Of a stretch of DNA of 28,044 nucleotides, positions 17,188 through 23,140 are shown piece after piece. The notes beneath the pieces were generated by a model, which made no database searches, had not been told where the DNA came from, and saw only the letters and a program-made list of their open reading frames with translations. This stretch comes from Acidimicrobiaceae bacterium (GTDB lineage: Bacteria; Actinomycetota; Acidimicrobiia; Acidimicrobiales; MedAcidi-G1), in the NCBI GenBank assembly GCA_002714485.1, contig PAXM01000021.1, positions 4,238 through 32,281 of the forward strand, given 5' to 3'. The stretch's first letter is position 1. Each line of letters starts with the position of its first letter. The position numbers were made by a program, and so were the translations under genes.

Positions 17188-17603
17188 ACCACGGGGCCCT
17201 GTCCGTCGGCCCTTAGGGCCTCACGGAGAGCGTCGGCCACCGCATCTAGGTCACTGGGGGCGGCGTTGGGGTTCGCTTTCGTGAAGTCCAGATGGCCCAT
17301 GTGGTCAATGGGCACTACGTGTAGGTGGGTGTGGGGCACCTCGAAGCCTGCGATCATCAGGCCTATCCGAGTCGGGGAGAAGGCCACCATCTGGGCCCGA
17401 CCAATGGTGTGGGCCACCGTGGTGCAGTGGGCGGCGGTTTCGGAGGGCAGGTCGGTCCAGCGATCGACCTCGACGATCGGAATGACCAGCACGTGACCCC
17501 GGTTGAGCGGCCTGATGTCGACCATGGCCACACAGGTGTCGTCGCGCCAGACGATCCGGCCGGGAATCTCCCCGTTGATAATGCGAGTGAAGATCGTGGA
17601 CAC
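17184..17603 (-). CDS. HIT-family nucleotide hydrolase/transferase
   Basis: HIT proteins hydrolyse or transfer nucleotidyl groups from substrates such as adenosine phosphoramidate or dinucleoside polyphosphates. In this 139-residue protein the histidine triad is H91-T-H93-L-H95-V-V; the middle histidine is the nucleophile in the family. The N-terminus STIFTRIINGEIPGRIVW and the segment RPLNRGHVLVIP are typical of the Hint-like branch. Length is normal. It is convergent with the DUF2079 gene, the two stop codons overlapping in CTAG, and divergent from pgsA on the other side. Confidence 0.92.
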   Translation of the reverse strand: MSTIFTRIINGEIPGRIVWRDDTCVAMVDIRPLNRGHVLVIPIVEVDRWTDLPSETAAHCTTVAHTIGRAQMVAFSPTRIGLMIAGFEVPHTHLHVVPIDHMGHLDFTKANPNAAPSDLDAVADALREALRADGQGPVV

Positions 17604-17676
17604 GGGGCCTCCGGTGTGGGTTGATGGTCTGCCTCGATCGGTGGTCGCCAGCAGGGACTCTGGTCCTCACGGATCG

Positions 17677-17682
17677 TAGGCT
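17677..17682 (+). promoter_or_regulatory. -10 element for leaderless pgsA
   Basis: TAGGCT, preceded by TCG, stands 7 bases before ATG 17690. There is no Shine-Dalgarno sequence between them. Confidence 0.5.
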
Positions 17683-17689
17683 GCGGCCG

Positions 17690-18310
17690 ATGGGATCGGA
17701 GACCGCAGTGCCACCGTCGATCCCGGAGACGTCGCGCACTGGATGGGCAGGAGTCTGGACGCTACCGAACCTCATCACGGTGGTACGCCTGGCCTGCATC
17801 CCATGGTTTCTTTGGCTGCTCGTCTCCCAGGAGGACCGAACGGCGGCAGCACTATTGCTAGGTGCCCTGGGTGCCACCGACTGGGTGGATGGGTGGATTG
17901 CCCGTCGATTCGACCAGGTCTCCGAGGTGGGAAAAGTCCTGGATCCGACGGCTGATCGCCTACTGCTCGTAGTGGCGCTTGTGGCCATCGTGGAGGATGG
18001 CTCCATCCCCATTTGGTTCGCAGTGCTCGTGCTCGTGCGTGAGGTGTTGATCGGCTTGACCGCCCTACTCCTATTGATGGTCGGGGTACGCCGCATTGAC
18101 GTGACGTGGTGGGGCAAGACCGGCACATTCGCCCTGCTGTGGGCCGTTCCCTGCTTCCTGGCTGGCCAGTCGACGATTGGCGCGGCATGGACGTTTGAGG
18201 CGATGGCGTGGATATTCGGGATTCCTGGCCTGGCTATCTCGTGGTTTGCCGCCTGGGGTTACGTACCAGTAGCCCGTTCCGCCATACAGGAGTGGCGAAC
18301 CGGTTCCTAG
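17690..18310 (+). CDS. pgsA: CDP-alcohol phosphatidyltransferase (PgsA-like)
   Basis: Enzymes of this family join a CDP-diacylglycerol to an alcohol; PgsA makes phosphatidylglycerophosphate, the precursor of phosphatidylglycerol and cardiolipin. The signature D-G-x2-A-R-x8-G-x3-D-x3-D is complete in DGWIARRFDQVSEVGKVLD plus the following PTAD. About five or six membrane helices surround it. ATG 17690 (206 residues) is preferred over the longer open frame because a TAGGCT hexamer stands 7 bases before it and the N-terminus then leads directly to WTLPNLITVVRLACIP. In mycobacteria the matching position (Rv1822) is called pgsA2. A phosphatidylinositol-phosphate synthase role cannot be excluded. 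Confidence 0.88.
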   Translation: MGSETAVPPSIPETSRTGWAGVWTLPNLITVVRLACIPWFLWLLVSQEDRTAAALLLGALGATDWVDGWIARRFDQVSEVGKVLDPTADRLLLVVALVAIVEDGSIPIWFAVLVLVREVLIGLTALLLLMVGVRRIDVTWWGKTGTFALLWAVPCFLAGQSTIGAAWTFEAMAWIFGIPGLAISWFAAWGYVPVARSAIQEWRTGS

Positions 18311-18346
18311 GAGACGGGTTTTCCTGAGTAAGGGGTTAGATGGCGG

Positions 18347-18352
18347 TAGGTT
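18347..18352 (+). promoter_or_regulatory. -10 element for leaderless gcvH
   Basis: TAGGTT, preceded by CGG, stands 6 bases before GTG 18359, in the 48-base gap after pgsA. The gap is too short for a glycine riboswitch. Confidence 0.5.
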
Positions 18353-18358
18353 CAGGAC

Positions 18359-18733
18359 GTGTACGTCCCCGCCGACCTCCGCTACTCAGTCGACCATGAA
18401 TGGGTCCGTCTTGTCAGCGGCAACTGCGCGCGGATCGGCATCACCGACTACGCGCAGGATGCGCTCGGTGAGGTGGTATTCGTCGAGGCTCCGCAGATGG
18501 GGGCTCGGGTGGAGGCAGGGAGCGTGTTCGGCGAGGTGGAGTCGGCCAAGTCGGTCTCCGAATTATTCGCCCCGGTGACCGGAGAGGTGGTGGCCGTAAA
18601 CGAAGACCTGGAGTCGGCACCCGAGAAAGTCAACGACGACCCCTACGGCGAGGGCTGGATCTGCGAGGTGTCCATCGAGTTTGAAGGTGAACTCATGGAT
18701 GCTGCGGCCTACCAGACGCTGATCGAGGACTGA
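18359..18733 (+). CDS. gcvH: Glycine cleavage system H protein
   Basis: GcvH is the lipoyl shuttle protein of the glycine cleavage system, carrying the aminomethyl group between the P, T and L proteins. The 124-residue protein has the lipoylation site K64 in GEVESAKSVSE and the usual N-terminus LRYSVDHEWVRL, DDPYGEGWICEV and other family segments. Genes for P and T are not in the window. As in mycobacteria, gcvH precedes the garA-like FHA gene (2-base gap), so it may serve general regulation or lipoyl traffic as well as glycine breakdown. The GTG start follows a TAGGTT hexamer by 6 bases. Confidence 0.95.
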   Translation: MYVPADLRYSVDHEWVRLVSGNCARIGITDYAQDALGEVVFVEAPQMGARVEAGSVFGEVESAKSVSELFAPVTGEVVAVNEDLESAPEKVNDDPYGEGWICEVSIEFEGELMDAAAYQTLIED

Positions 18734-18735
18734 CC

Positions 18736-19125
18736 ATGGCCTTCGGATCTAACGACGAACCGACCGACGCCTTCGACCCGGTTGAGGCTGTGCCCCATGG
18801 TGACGACCGTGAACTCTTCCCGGTGGGTTGCGGACTGTTCGTCGTGGAGTCTGGTCCCAAGGCCGGTTCCCGGTACGGGCTGGAGGCTCCGGTGACCTCG
18901 GTGGGTCGCCACGGCGAGGCCGACATCCTGCTGGATGACGTCACCGTTTCCCGTCGTCACGCTGAGGTCGAGCGCATCGGAGAGCGCTACCTAGCCCGTG
19001 ACGTGGGGTCACTCAACGGAACCTGGTTGAACGGGCAACGGGTTGACACTGCCGAACTGACAGACGGTGACGAACTCCAGATCGGCCGGTTCAAACTGGT
19101 GTTCTTCCACGGCACGGCTGGTTGA
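18736..19125 (+). CDS. garA: GarA-like FHA-domain protein
   Basis: GarA in mycobacteria binds and controls 2-oxoglutarate-using enzymes and glutamate dehydrogenase, switched by PknG/PknB phosphorylation. This 129-residue protein has the FHA domain at about 50-125 with VTSVGRHGEADILLDD, VSRRHAEVE and DVGSLNGTWLNG, so the phosphothreonine-binding residues (Arg and Ser of the first loops, His, Asn) are present. The position between gcvH and merR is that of Rv1827. The N-terminal phosphorylation motif ETTS of GarA is missing: the first 45 residues contain only one threonine (EPTDAFD). The gene is therefore called GarA by position and FHA similarity, but kinase control like that in mycobacteria is not supported. 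Confidence 0.85.
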   Translation: MAFGSNDEPTDAFDPVEAVPHGDDRELFPVGCGLFVVESGPKAGSRYGLEAPVTSVGRHGEADILLDDVTVSRRHAEVERIGERYLARDVGSLNGTWLNGQRVDTAELTDGDELQIGRFKLVFFHGTAG

Positions 19126-19131
19126 TCGTCC

Positions 19132-19875
19132 ATGGCCCCTGATGAGGTGGCCGATTCCATGAACATCGGCGAGGTGGTCGCATTTCTCGAGGCCGAATTC
19201 CCCGCGGTCACCGTGTCCAAACTTAGGTTCCTGGAGTCAGAGGGCCTCGTCCAACCACTCCGGTCGACAAGCGGCTATCGGCGGTATGGCGAGGTCGATG
19301 TTGCACGCATCACCCGGATACTCCGACTGCAGCGCGACCAGCACCTCCCGCTGAAGGTAATTGCCGGACTGCTGGACCAACCGGAACCAACTGACGAGGT
19401 CGACGGCCTGGTACCGGCCTTCAGAGACAGCGTGGGTCGCCGAGGCCGTATGACCGGAAGGAGGACGGTAGACGGCACACTGGCCGGATCAGTGAGCGTC
19501 TCGAAGAGCGAGTTGGCGTCCATGGTCGGCCTAGACGAGGCAACGGTGTCCGAACTAGAGCGCTTGGGCCTGCTCCAGGGCAGGGAGGCTGGGACCAGCA
19601 CCGTATACGACGACGAGGCGATCCTGGTGGGTCGGATGGCAGCCTGCTTTGTGGGGCACGGCTTCGATGTCCGACACCTGCGCATGTACCTAGTGGCCGC
19701 CCAACGGGAGGCAGGACTGCTGGAACAACTGGTCGGACCGGTGGTGGGCGTCGACGGAGAAGGGTCCGGGCGGCCGCTGGCCGAGGCCCGACGACTGGTT
19801 GACGAGTTGACCGATGCCGGTTCGGCTCTCCACGAACTGCTGCTTCGGCGCGAGTTGGGATTGGCGGGCCGATGA
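19132..19875 (+). CDS. MerR-family transcriptional regulator (Rv1828-like)
   Basis: The 247-residue protein begins with a MerR DNA-binding domain: NIGEVVAFLEAEFPAVTVSKL, LRFLESEGLVQPLRS and GYRRYGEVDVARI are the helix-turn-helix and wing. A middle region KSELASMVGLDEATVSELERL looks like a second small helical domain, seen in the Rv1828 group, followed by a C-terminal helical part. The ligand and targets are unknown. It starts 6 bases after the FHA stop; ATG 19159, preceded by GAGGTGG, is a plausible shorter start that begins MNIGEV. The next gene overlaps its stop (ATGA). Confidence 0.88.
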   Translation: MAPDEVADSMNIGEVVAFLEAEFPAVTVSKLRFLESEGLVQPLRSTSGYRRYGEVDVARITRILRLQRDQHLPLKVIAGLLDQPEPTDEVDGLVPAFRDSVGRRGRMTGRRTVDGTLAGSVSVSKSELASMVGLDEATVSELERLGLLQGREAGTSTVYDDEAILVGRMAACFVGHGFDVRHLRMYLVAAQREAGLLEQLVGPVVGVDGEGSGRPLAEARRLVDELTDAGSALHELLLRRELGLAGR

Positions 19876-20357
19876 CCAGTCCCCGGCTCCACCGGACTGC
19901 TGACGAGATCGCCAGTCGAATCGACGAGTTGGCTATCGAATTGGTCGACTGGTTGGATGCCGACACGGTTGTGGTGGGGGTGCTCAAGGGATGCCTCCCG
20001 TTCATGGCCGACCTTGTCCGTCGCTTTCCTGTGCCTGTCGAGGTCGACTTCCTGGCCCTCAGCCCGTTCGCTCCTGACAGTGGGCGGGTACGTCTGACCC
20101 ACGACTTATCCATCGACGTGAGTGGCCGGAACGTCCTCTTGGTTGAGGGGGTGGTCGACACTGGCTTTCGCCTCGACTACCTGCGGCGGCATCTGGTGGC
20201 CCACGGAGCGGTCGGCGTCCGGGTGTGCACGTTGTTCGACCGAGCCGATCGTCGGGTCCTGCCCATGGGGCTGGACCATGTGGGCTTCGACACGGGGGCC
20301 TCGTTCTTGGTTGGCTTCGGGTTGGACCATCGTGGTGAGTTCCGCAACCTGCCCTAG
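19872..20357 (+). CDS. Divergent hypoxanthine-guanine phosphoribosyltransferase-like protein
   Basis: HPRT converts hypoxanthine or guanine with PRPP to the nucleotide in purine salvage. The 161-residue protein matches the fold throughout: VGVLKGCLPFMADL, VDFLALSPF, RLTHDLSIDVSGRNVLLVE, DTGFRLDYL and HVGFDTGASFLVGFGLDHRG. Two features are off. The PRPP motif reads VEGVVDTG at residues 91-98, with Gly93 in place of the usual second acidic residue of the ED pair, and the flexible catalytic loop (normally containing Ser-Tyr and about 10 residues) is shortened to SPFAPDSG. It ends at RNLP followed by TAG, although normal enzymes continue with Tyr and about ten more residues. It may therefore be a weak enzyme or a binding protein. 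Mycobacteria have no such gene at this position. Confidence 0.75.
   Translation: MTSPRLHRTADEIASRIDELAIELVDWLDADTVVVGVLKGCLPFMADLVRRFPVPVEVDFLALSPFAPDSGRVRLTHDLSIDVSGRNVLLVEGVVDTGFRLDYLRRHLVAHGAVGVRVCTLFDRADRRVLPMGLDHVGFDTGASFLVGFGLDHRGEFRNLP
20355..20357 (+). other. Possible in-frame amber at the end of the HPRT-like gene
   Basis: HPRT proteins normally read RNLPY followed by a short tail. Here RNLP is followed by TAG, one base away from a Tyr codon, and the frame beyond stays open for 30 codons (VVEVDLVDLDRSGPELVE and more) to a TAG at 20448-20450. This could be a second nonsense codon or the natural end. Confidence 0.4.
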
Positions 20358-20447
20358 GTGGTCGAGGTCGACCTAGTGGACCTAGATCGAAGTGGTCCCG
20401 AGCTCGTGGAGACAGTTAGGAACACGGGACGCGATAAGACCCGGAAC

Positions 20448-20453
20448 TAGGGT
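20448..20453 (+). promoter_or_regulatory. -10 element before the DUF151 leader micro-ORF
   Basis: TAGGGT stands 6 bases before GTG 20460, which opens an 18-codon micro-ORF ending on the DUF151 start. Same form and spacing as the leaderless starts elsewhere in the window. Confidence 0.45.
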
Positions 20454-20459
20454 TTCGAC

Positions 20460-20516
20460 GTGTCATCCCATCGTTCTAAAGCAGTGACTGCCTCAACCCG
20501 GGAGAGTCGGCGATGA
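20460..20516 (+). CDS. Putative leaderless 18-codon micro-ORF coupled to DUF151 gene
   Basis: GTG 20460 opens VSSHRSKAVTASTRESRR, ending at TGA 20514-20516. The TGA overlaps the ATG of the next gene (20513-20515) as ATGA, in the same context CGATGATC as at ftsE. The downstream gene has its own Shine-Dalgarno sequence GGGAGA (20500-20505) inside the micro-ORF. This repeats the arrangement before ftsE. No function can be assigned to the peptide itself. Confidence 0.45.
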   Translation: MSSHRSKAVTASTRESRR

Positions 20517-21019
20517 TCGCCATGGACGTCTTGGGCGTCCAGTCGGTATTGCCGTCGGACACCCCCGTGGTCTTGTTGCGGGAGTCCAATGGTGAGCGGA
20601 TGCTGCCGATCTTCATTGGCCTGCGGGAGGCAAAGGCCATTGGCCTAGCCATGGCCGGCCAAGACCCGCCCAGGCCCATGACGCACGACCTGTTGGCCAC
20701 ATTGTTGGAAACCTTCTCGGTTGCCGTAGAACAGGTGGTGGTGACCGACCTGCGGGACCGAACCTTCTTCGCCGAGGTGACGTTGCGCGGCCCGGTGGGT
20801 ATCGAGGTGGTGTCGGCCCGACCATCGGATGCCATTGCCTTGGCCGTGCGGACCGGAGCCCCGGTGCTCGTAGCCGAGGAAGTAGTCGATGAGGCTGGCT
20901 TTGTCCCACCTCCCAGCGATGAAAGTGCAGATCCGTCTGATACACCAGCTGCTGAGGCTCAGGTCGAGGAGTTCCGGGCCTTTTTGGACTCGGTGGACCC
21001 CGACGACTTCGAGGCCTGA
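20513..21019 (+). CDS. Bifunctional nuclease family protein (DUF151)
   Basis: DUF151 (BFN) proteins have been reported as DNase/RNase enzymes in plants and some bacteria; their bacterial role is poorly known. The 168-residue protein shows the domain through residues 1-135: VLPSDTPVVLLRESNGERMLPIFIG, EAKAIGLAMAG, TFFAEVTLRG and SARPSDAIALAVRTGAPVLVAEEV. The last 30 residues are acidic and Pro/Ala-rich (ADPSDTPAAEAQ) and probably disordered. The position between two merR genes is that of Rv1829. ATG 20513 has GGGAGA seven bases upstream and overlaps the stop of the preceding micro-ORF. Confidence 0.9.
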   Translation: MIAMDVLGVQSVLPSDTPVVLLRESNGERMLPIFIGLREAKAIGLAMAGQDPPRPMTHDLLATLLETFSVAVEQVVVTDLRDRTFFAEVTLRGPVGIEVVSARPSDAIALAVRTGAPVLVAEEVVDEAGFVPPPSDESADPSDTPAAEAQVEEFRAFLDSVDPDDFEA

Positions 21020-21043
21020 GGCGGACTATCGTGATTCAATTCG

Positions 21044-21077
21044 CGCGCAGAGTGCAGTAAATATCACACTCTGCGCG
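21044..21077 (+). repeat. Perfect 11-bp inverted repeat upstream of second merR
   Basis: CGCGCAGAGTG (21044-21054) and CACTCTGCGCG (21067-21077) are exact reverse complements around a 12-base AT-rich spacer (CAGTAAATATCA). There is no U-tract, so it is more likely an operator or a regulatory hairpin than a plain terminator. It lies 25 bases after the DUF151 stop and 101 before merR. Confidence 0.7.
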
Positions 21078-21177
21078 AAATCCTTGCTCCAGAGTCACCA
21101 CCGGCCTACGCTGTCGTGGGTCACAGGGTTGTAGTTCCACCGATGGAACGCTGAGCCCGAACTGAGGGAGACGTCCC

Positions 21178-21708
21178 ATGGCAGCGAATTCCACTCCAGC
21201 CTCGTCCGGGGCCGAGCCGGCCGATGGCTTCTCAGGCAAGCGTGCCGCCGAGATTGCTGGCATCACCTACCGGCAGCTCGACTACTGGGCCCGGACCGAG
21301 TTAGTTCGCCCGTCCCTGACGGAGGCGTCGGGGAGCGGCAGCCGGCGCCTTTACGCGTACCGGGACCTGCTCGAGTTGCGGGCTGTGAAGTCACTGCTGG
21401 ATGCCGGAATCCGCCTGGAGTTGGTTCGGGAAGTGTTTTCCTATCTCACGATGCAGTTAGACGAAGACGTGACCAGGGTGAACCTGGTTATCAGCGGCAC
21501 TTCGGTAATGGTCCGCACCGGTGAGGAGGAGATCGTCGACCTGCTGCGCCATGGGCAGGGCGTATTGAACATCCTGCCCTTGTCCGGGGTCAAGGAGCAG
21601 GTGGATGCCCGGATCGTCGAGCTCTACCCGGAGGGCCGCAGGGTGGTAGCGCGAGAACCGGCCGGCCAGTACTTCGACGATCCAATGGGCCGGGCCGCCA
21701 GCCTCTAG
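21178..21708 (+). CDS. MerR-family transcriptional regulator (Rv1830-like)
   Basis: The 176-residue protein has a MerR DNA-binding domain at about 17-85 (FSGKRAAEIAGITYRQLDYW, LVRPSLTEASGSGSRRLYAYRDL, LLELRAVKSLLDAGIRLELVRE). The C-terminal part (LVISGTSVMVRTGEEEIVDLLRHGQGVLNIL) matches the Rv1830 group, whose mycobacterial member McdR affects cell division. The start ATG has GGGAG about 10 bases upstream. An 11-bp inverted repeat 101 bases upstream could be its own operator. Position after DUF151 again matches mycobacteria. Confidence 0.9.
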   Translation: MAANSTPASSGAEPADGFSGKRAAEIAGITYRQLDYWARTELVRPSLTEASGSGSRRLYAYRDLLELRAVKSLLDAGIRLELVREVFSYLTMQLDEDVTRVNLVISGTSVMVRTGEEEIVDLLRHGQGVLNILPLSGVKEQVDARIVELYPEGRRVVAREPAGQYFDDPMGRAASL

Positions 21709-21747
21709 GGCTGGCTGGGACCAATAGAGCCGGAGGCTGGCGAGACA

Positions 21748-22101
21748 GTGGGAGAGGTTCGGAGGCTTCGGGTCGAATCCCCGCCTTTGGAGTTGGTGTT
21801 CTCCCACGAGTCCGAACAACAAGTGGCCGACCTGCTGGACTTCTACGAGATCGCCTGGGAGTACGAGCACCGGACCTTCGTGCTCGAAACGGCCGCTGAC
21901 GGAAATCCACGGACGGCCTTTACACCGGACTTCTACCTACCTGACCATGATCTCTATCTTGAGGTCACCACCCTCCGCCAGTCGCTTGTGACCCGGAAGA
22001 ACCGGAAGGTACGTCTGTTGCGGGAACGCCACCCAGGGATCCACATCCGGATCCTGTACCGGCGGGACCTCGAGCGCCTCCTGGTCACCCACGCCGCCTG
22101 A
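21748..22101 (+). CDS. Small PD-(D/E)XK nuclease-like protein
   Basis: The 117-residue protein has E22 near the N-terminus, then FTPDFYLPDHDLYLEVT with D61 and E72, the order and spacing of a PD-(D/E)XK restriction-endonuclease-like core. The usual Lys two residues after the Glu is replaced by Thr74, though basic residues follow at once (TRKNRKVRLLRERHP). It may be an active nuclease using a displaced lysine or an inactive relative. GTG 21748 follows GGAGG (21732-21736) by 11 bases; it lies 39 bases after merR and may share its mRNA. No partner methylase or toxin-antitoxin gene is adjacent. Confidence 0.7.
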   Translation: MGEVRRLRVESPPLELVFSHESEQQVADLLDFYEIAWEYEHRTFVLETAADGNPRTAFTPDFYLPDHDLYLEVTTLRQSLVTRKNRKVRLLRERHPGIHIRILYRRDLERLLVTHAA

Positions 22102-22130
22102 GGGCCTCGCTCTACAAACGGCCTGACCGG

Positions 22131-22145
22131 CACGGTGAAACCGTG
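22131..22145 (+). repeat. Small hairpin in convergent intergenic region
   Basis: CACGGT-GAA-ACCGTG is a 6-bp stem with a 3-base loop, followed 18 bases later by TCTCC-ATCAAC-GGAGA (22163-22178). Both lie between the stops of two convergent genes. Confidence 0.35.
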
Positions 22146-22227
22146 GTGGAACCCCTATGAGGTCTCCATCAACGGAGAAACGTGGCTCTTGACCGCGGTA
22201 GTGGCGTCTTAGGTGTGTTTGGTGAGC

Positions 22228-22244
22228 CCACCCCTTGAGGGTGG
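22228..22244 (+). terminator. Hairpin, possible bidirectional terminator
   Basis: CCACCC-CTTGA-GGGTGG forms a 6-bp stem, 16 bases before the stop of the convergent class II aldolase gene. No clear U-tract is present on either strand. Confidence 0.4.
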
Positions 22245-22259
22245 ACTGCACTTAAGGGA

Positions 22260-23060
22260 TCAGTCCAGGAGGTCCGGTTGCTCGCAGAGTACTTGAGCGA
22301 ACATTGGCTGCCCCGTGAACCAACTGGCGAACTCTCCCCCTATCTGTCGATGTGTTGCCGAGGCGGTTTCGTCGTCCATTACCACTGGAGTACCGGCCGC
22401 TTCGGCCAGCAACTGGGCCTGACAGGACCGCTCCATGGTCACAAACCGCCAGACAGCCGCCTCCACGCTGTGACCGACGGTCAGTAGCCCGTGGTTCCGT
22501 AGGATGGCGGCGTTGCGGTCACCGAGGGCGTAGGCAATGCGCTTCCCCTCTTCGGGATCCCTGACCACGCCGGTGTAATCGTCGAACACCACCTGATCGC
22601 CGTGGAATATGCAGGCGTCCTGGGTGATGGGGTCCAGTGGACGCCCCAACGACGACCAGGCCTTGCCGTACAGTGAATGAGAGTGGGCAGCGGCCACCAC
22701 GTCGGGTCGGGCCATATGGAGGCCAGCGTGGATAGCGAAGGCCGCCTGGTTCAGGGCGTACTCACCGTGGAGGATCTGGCCCGTGTGGTCGACCAGCAGC
22801 AGGTCAGATACTCGGATGTGGCTGAACGGCATTCCAAAGGGGTTTACCCAGAAGGCGTCATCGTGCTCCGGGTCCCGGACGGTGATGTGACCGGCTACCC
22901 CCTCACTGAACCCGAATTTTCCAAAGATTCGAAATGCGGCTGCCAACCGTTCCTGCCGGTGTCGGCGCTCTTCAGCCACGTCAGAGAAGTCAGGGATCTC
23001 GTACGGGATGGGCTTGTGGGACCGGAAGGCCGGGTTGTTGCTGGTTTTGGGCTGGCTCAC
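22260..23060 (-). CDS. Class II aldolase/adducin family protein
   Basis: The family includes zinc-dependent sugar-phosphate aldolases and epimerases. From GTG 23060 the protein has 266 residues. The zinc ligands are H126 and H128 in AAAHSHSLYG and H190 in RNHGLLTVG. The segment before them reads LNQAAFAIHAGLHMARPD, so the catalytic Glu of fuculose aldolase is replaced, as in the adducin-like branch whose reactions are mostly unknown. GTG 23060 is chosen because GAGGAGG stands 5 bases before it; the open frame runs 13 codons further up without such a signal. It lies downstream of aroC on the same strand (80-base gap) with no evident link in function. Confidence 0.85.
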   Translation of the reverse strand: MSQPKTSNNPAFRSHKPIPYEIPDFSDVAEERRHRQERLAAAFRIFGKFGFSEGVAGHITVRDPEHDDAFWVNPFGMPFSHIRVSDLLLVDHTGQILHGEYALNQAAFAIHAGLHMARPDVVAAAHSHSLYGKAWSSLGRPLDPITQDACIFHGDQVVFDDYTGVVRDPEEGKRIAYALGDRNAAILRNHGLLTVGHSVEAAVWRFVTMERSCQAQLLAEAAGTPVVMDDETASATHRQIGGEFASWFTGQPMFAQVLCEQPDLLD

Positions 23061-23140
23061 GTGGGCCTCCTCGACGGGGACGCTCAGGATCTGCCCCAAG
23101 TGTAGGGATCGATTCGTGGTCGGGCCGGGTCCAGCGTGGG

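Noticed and set aside
17305..18126. 273-residue open frame on the minus strand
   Set aside because: It is antisense to pgsA and overlaps the HIT gene in another frame; its product is low-complexity Arg/Thr/Ser/Pro, typical of a shadow frame in GC-rich DNA.
18311..18358. Glycine riboswitch before gcvH
   Set aside because: The gap is only 48 bases and contains a -10 hexamer 6 bases before the start, leaving no room for the aptamer.
20354..20384. Hairpin terminator after the HPRT-like gene (CTAGGT...ACCTAG)
   Set aside because: The stem is only 6 bp with an 11-base loop and no U-tract, and the stretch may be coding if the preceding TAG is read through.
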